Source: Parvularculaceae bacterium
Lineage (GTDB): Bacteria > Pseudomonadota > Alphaproteobacteria > Caulobacterales > Parvularculaceae
NCBI GenBank assembly: GCA_013389125.1
Contig: JACADX010000027.1
Span: 1-6,669, forward strand
Length of the DNA: 6,669 nucleotides
Direction: 5' to 3'
Under the pieces are notes generated by a model. It saw nothing but the letters and a program-made list of their open reading frames with translations. It was not told where the DNA came from and did not search any database. The stretch's first letter is position 1; every line of letters begins with the position of its first letter. Below, in pieces: positions 6,356 through 6,669 of this stretch. A program made the translations under genes and the position numbers.

Positions 6356-6432
6356 GGCGGGGTAGCTCAGTTGGTGAGAGCGCAGGATTCATAACCCTGA
6401 GGTCGGCGGTTCAATTCCGCCCCCCGCTACCA
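6356..6432 (+). tRNA. tRNA-Met (CAT), probably elongator
   Basis: A full cloverleaf of 77 nt with encoded CCA. The acceptor stem 6356-6362 pairs with 6422-6428 and closes with a G-U pair. T8 and A9 are at 6363-6364. The D stem is GCTC/GAGC (6365-6368, 6378-6381) with GG in its loop. The anticodon arm 6383-6387/6395-6399 holds loop TTCATAA with anticodon CAT at 6390-6392; its innermost pair is A-C, not Watson-Crick. The T arm GGCGG/CCGCC (6405-6409, 6417-6421) encloses TTCAATT. The discriminator is A6429 and CCA is at 6430-6432. Initiator tRNA is unlikely because the three consecutive G-C pairs (GGG/CCC) next to the anticodon loop and the unpaired first acceptor position are absent. A CAT anticodon could also mark tRNA-Ile2 (lysidine-modified); acceptor and T-arm sequence favour Met by recall, not by proof. 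Confidence 0.93.
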
Positions 6433-6454
6433 TCGTCGGCCGACCGGCGGCTTG

Positions 6455-6667
6455 TCAGAAATCGTGTTTCCAGTTCGCAGATACCGTCTGGTCGCCGTCC
6501 TGTCGCATTTCGGTTTCGACCGTGAAGCTGTCGTCGATCTCGTATTCGATCCTGACCGAGCCGATTTCGCCGCGCGCGTCCTGCGTCGCCGATACAAAAA
6601 GTCCGTCAGCGACATACTTGCCGACGGTCAAGGTCGACGCCGCGCTGCCGGCGTCGTCAATATCAAG
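6455..6667 (-). CDS. tamB: TamB-like translocation/assembly module protein, C-terminal fragment
   Basis: The last 70 residues of a protein that continues beyond the right edge of the window. The minus-strand frame is open from 6667 to a TGA at 6457-6455. The segment reads 'LTVGKYVADGLFVSATQDA', then 'GEIGSVRIEYEIDDSFTVET', then 'QTVSANWKHDF' at the terminus. The order 'vGKYv...L(f/y)Vs', 'v.iEYei.d.ftve.e' and a short aromatic end is that of the TamB/DUF490 C-terminal domain. TamB is a large inner-membrane-anchored periplasmic protein that works with the TamA (Omp85) barrel in outer-membrane protein assembly and phospholipid transport. The C-terminus is the part that contacts TamA. It ends 22 nt from the tRNA, transcribed towards it. 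The identification rests on a short fragment. Confidence 0.78.
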   Translation of the reverse strand, partial: LDIDDAGSAASTLTVGKYVADGLFVSATQDARGEIGSVRIEYEIDDSFTVETEMRQDGDQTVSANWKHDF

Positions 6668-6669
6668 GC

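Noticed and set aside
5613..6392. A 259-codon minus-strand open frame under the oxidoreductase and tRNA
   Set aside because: It runs through the tRNA gene and is antisense to a well-supported flavoenzyme; Arg-rich shadow frame.
6137..6394. An 85-codon plus-strand frame ending in 'GVAQLVRAQDS'
   Set aside because: That peptide is the well-known artefact of translating a tRNA gene's 5' half; the tRNA at 6356-6432 explains it.
6356..6432. tRNA 3' end as an integration site for a genomic island
   Set aside because: No integrase, no second copy of the tRNA 3' end, and the neighbouring sequence is a housekeeping TamB-like gene.
6433..6454. GTCGGCCGAC palindrome after the tRNA as a terminator
   Set aside because: The 10-bp palindrome has no loop, and alternative pairings give stems of only 3-4 bp; no T-run follows.

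Overview
The window is GC-rich, tightly packed bacterial chromosome with strong third-position GC bias. The flgK-flgL pair, a TPR-sulfotransferase, a TamB-type C-terminus and a bipartite palindromic intergenic repeat built on TAGAGC all suggest an alphaproteobacterium, probably of the Hyphomicrobiales (Rhizobiales). A methylotroph-like lineage such as Methylocystis or Methylosinus is possible, but this is an impression from composition and gene style, not a proven assignment.

Layout. (1) Positions 1-1282, plus strand: the end of a flagellar operon, with the C-terminus of hook-filament junction protein FlgK followed after 9 nt by complete FlgL. (2) Positions 1280-1385: a two-hairpin repeat between convergent genes. 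The TAG stop codons of both flanking genes are part of its TAGAGC ends. (3) Positions 1379-2998, minus strand: a large protein with N-terminal TPRs and a C-terminal PAPS-dependent sulfotransferase domain. (4) Positions 2999-3084: a short divergent intergenic region. (5) Positions 3085-6191, plus strand: a four-gene run, mnmA (tRNA 2-thiouridylase), a GNAT acetyltransferase (ATGA overlap), a small YkgJ-type cysteine-cluster protein (17 nt gap) and an FAD-dependent L-2-hydroxyglutarate oxidase-like enzyme (7 nt gap). The spacing argues for one transcript. (6) Positions 6192-6355: a non-coding stretch with a stem-loop and a good sigma70-type promoter. (7) Positions 6356-6432: a tRNA with CAT anticodon, most likely elongator Met, with encoded CCA. 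(8) Positions 6455-6667, minus strand: the last 70 residues of a TamB-like outer-membrane assembly protein running out of the window.

The genes form separate housekeeping groups (motility, RNA modification and metabolism, envelope biogenesis) rather than one obvious system. I found no CRISPR array, insertion sequence, integrase, toxin-antitoxin pair or defence cassette. The most unusual items are the repeat joining two stop codons and the uncharacterised sulfotransferase and GNAT enzymes with unknown substrates.
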